Assembly: GCA_021153325.1 (NCBI GenBank) | Contig: JAGKTQ010000058.1 | Span: 1-5,441, forward strand | Direction: 5' to 3' | Length of the DNA stretch: 5,441 bases | DNA from: Lachnospiraceae bacterium | GTDB taxonomy: Bacteria > Bacillota > Clostridia > Lachnospirales > Lachnospiraceae | In this document: piece by piece, positions 5,019 through 5,441 of the stretch | Position numbering within the stretch: the first letter of the stretch is position 1 | How the letters are laid out: each line of letters starts with the position of its first letter | Position numbers and translations under genes: made by a program | The notes under the pieces: generated by a model | The model's database searches: none | Seen by the model: the letters and a program-made list of their open reading frames with translations, nothing else | What the model was told of the DNA's origin: nothing

Positions 5019-5048
5019 AGGAGATATCCTTAGCGGAATATCTCCTTT
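5017..5048. terminator. bidirectional intrinsic terminator at the end of the glycosyltransferase gene
   Basis: AAAGGAGATAT (5017-5027) pairs with ATATCTCCTTT (5038-5048); two inner C-G pairs can close a small loop. The + strand continues TTCGTGTTTTTT and the minus strand continues ATTTTG, so both directions carry a U-rich tail. The glycosyltransferase stop codon lies in the hairpin loop. Confidence 0.75.
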
Positions 5049-5441
5049 TCGTGTTTTTTCAATTGAAAAAGTATTTTTAATGCTTCTGTAACCGACTTGA
5101 ATTTCAAACTGGAAGAACCACCTATATAGTGAATAGGAACTTCGATTGTATGAAAATTGCGGCAATAATAACGCATTTCAGTCTGATACATATGTCCGGT
5201 GGATAAGAAATGATCCAGATTCATACTTTCTAAAATTTCCCGGCGAAAAGCTTCGAAACCGCTTGTCATATCGGCAAGCTTTGTGCCGAGAACAAGATTT
5301 GCCAGTACGGTGCCGCCGGAGCTTAAAATTCTGCGGTAGAGAGGCAGGTTACTGACATTGCCGTTTTTCATAAAGCGGGAACCCCAGACACAGTCATAGC
5401 CTTCTTCCAGCTTTTCAATAAACTGGGGAATTTCTTTAGGA
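5030..5441 (-). CDS. family 2 glycosyltransferase, DPM1-like (polyprenyl-phosphate sugar transferase), C-terminal part
   Basis: The minus frame is open from the window edge to TAA at 5032-5030, giving 136 residues; the N-terminal half with the DXD metal site is outside. Visible conserved features of dolichol- or undecaprenyl-phosphate sugar transferases are CVWGSRF followed by a basic stretch, LYRRILSSGG, LGTKLADMTSGFEAFRREIL (the DxTSGF motif), then EMRYYCRNFHTIEVPIHY and SSLKFKSV in the place of the usual RxxGxSK motif. The chain continues upstream of the Met at 5371 without a stop, so that Met is internal. There is no C-terminal membrane domain; the protein ends KKHEKEIFR. It would move a sugar from a nucleotide donor onto a lipid carrier for cell-surface glycan assembly. 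Its GC content is clearly higher than in the agr genes (31 of 60 bases at 5281-5340), and no functional link to agr is evident. Confidence 0.9.
   Translation of the reverse strand, partial: PKEIPQFIEKLEEGYDCVWGSRFMKNGNVSNLPLYRRILSSGGTVLANLVLGTKLADMTSGFEAFRREILESMNLDHFLSTGHMYQTEMRYYCRNFHTIEVPIHYIGGSSSLKFKSVTEALKILFQLKKHEKEIFR

Noticed and set aside
5146..5355. + strand open frame opposite the glycosyltransferase
   Set aside because: It is the shadow of a clear family 2 glycosyltransferase frame and shows no recognisable features.
1..5441. CRISPR array, tRNA or rRNA genes, intact insertion sequence
   Set aside because: No regularly spaced direct repeats, no cloverleaf or rRNA-like sequence, and no transposase frame with terminal repeats were seen on reading both strands.

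Overview
The window looks like low-GC Firmicutes DNA, most probably from a gut Lachnospiraceae or other Clostridia relative. The evidence is AT-rich coding sequence, strong AGGAGG-type ribosome binding sites, an Rpn-like PD-(D/E)XK protein of a type I associate with Lachnospiraceae, and an agr-type peptide quorum-sensing locus. The taxonomic call is inference from gene families, not from a marker gene.

Layout. (1) 1-192: C-terminal end of an unrecognised + strand protein. (2) 193-427: non-coding, with a possible promoter, a short palindrome and a hairpin covering the next ribosome binding site. (3) 428-1276: a broken Rpn/PD-(D/E)XK nuclease-like gene with two offsetting frameshifts at homopolymers and a pair of perfect back-to-back hairpins inside it. 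(4) 1349-3993: a tight + strand operon of a double-HTH regulator, a LytTR response regulator and an AgrC-type membrane histidine kinase. (5) 3994-4051: a strong terminator hairpin between convergent operons. (6) 4052-4742: minus-strand agrB-agrD operon; agrD is a 44-codon gene overlapping the end of agrB. (7) 4743-5029: non-coding control region with a 36-bp imperfect hairpin followed by six Ts on the agrBD-sense strand, and a possible short + strand transcript running away from agrBD into a terminator. (8) 5030-5441: C-terminal part of a minus-strand DPM1-like family 2 glycosyltransferase.

The centre is a complete agr-like system. The AgrD precursor would be matured by AgrB (His70/Cys77) into a cyclic peptide, sensed by the AgrC-type kinase (His228, GHKL ATPase), which would phosphorylate the LytTR regulator at Asp55. 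It differs from the textbook agrBDCA operon in three ways. The signal-making genes (agrBD) and signal-sensing genes (HTH-RR-HK) are convergent operons. The AgrD core has no cysteine, so a serine lactone pheromone (ring Ser-Leu-Ile-Leu-Phe) is predicted. An extra double-HTH protein leads the sensing operon and has a large inverted repeat around its start codon. The agr coding region is visibly more AT-rich than the flanking glycosyltransferase gene, suggesting a separate origin.
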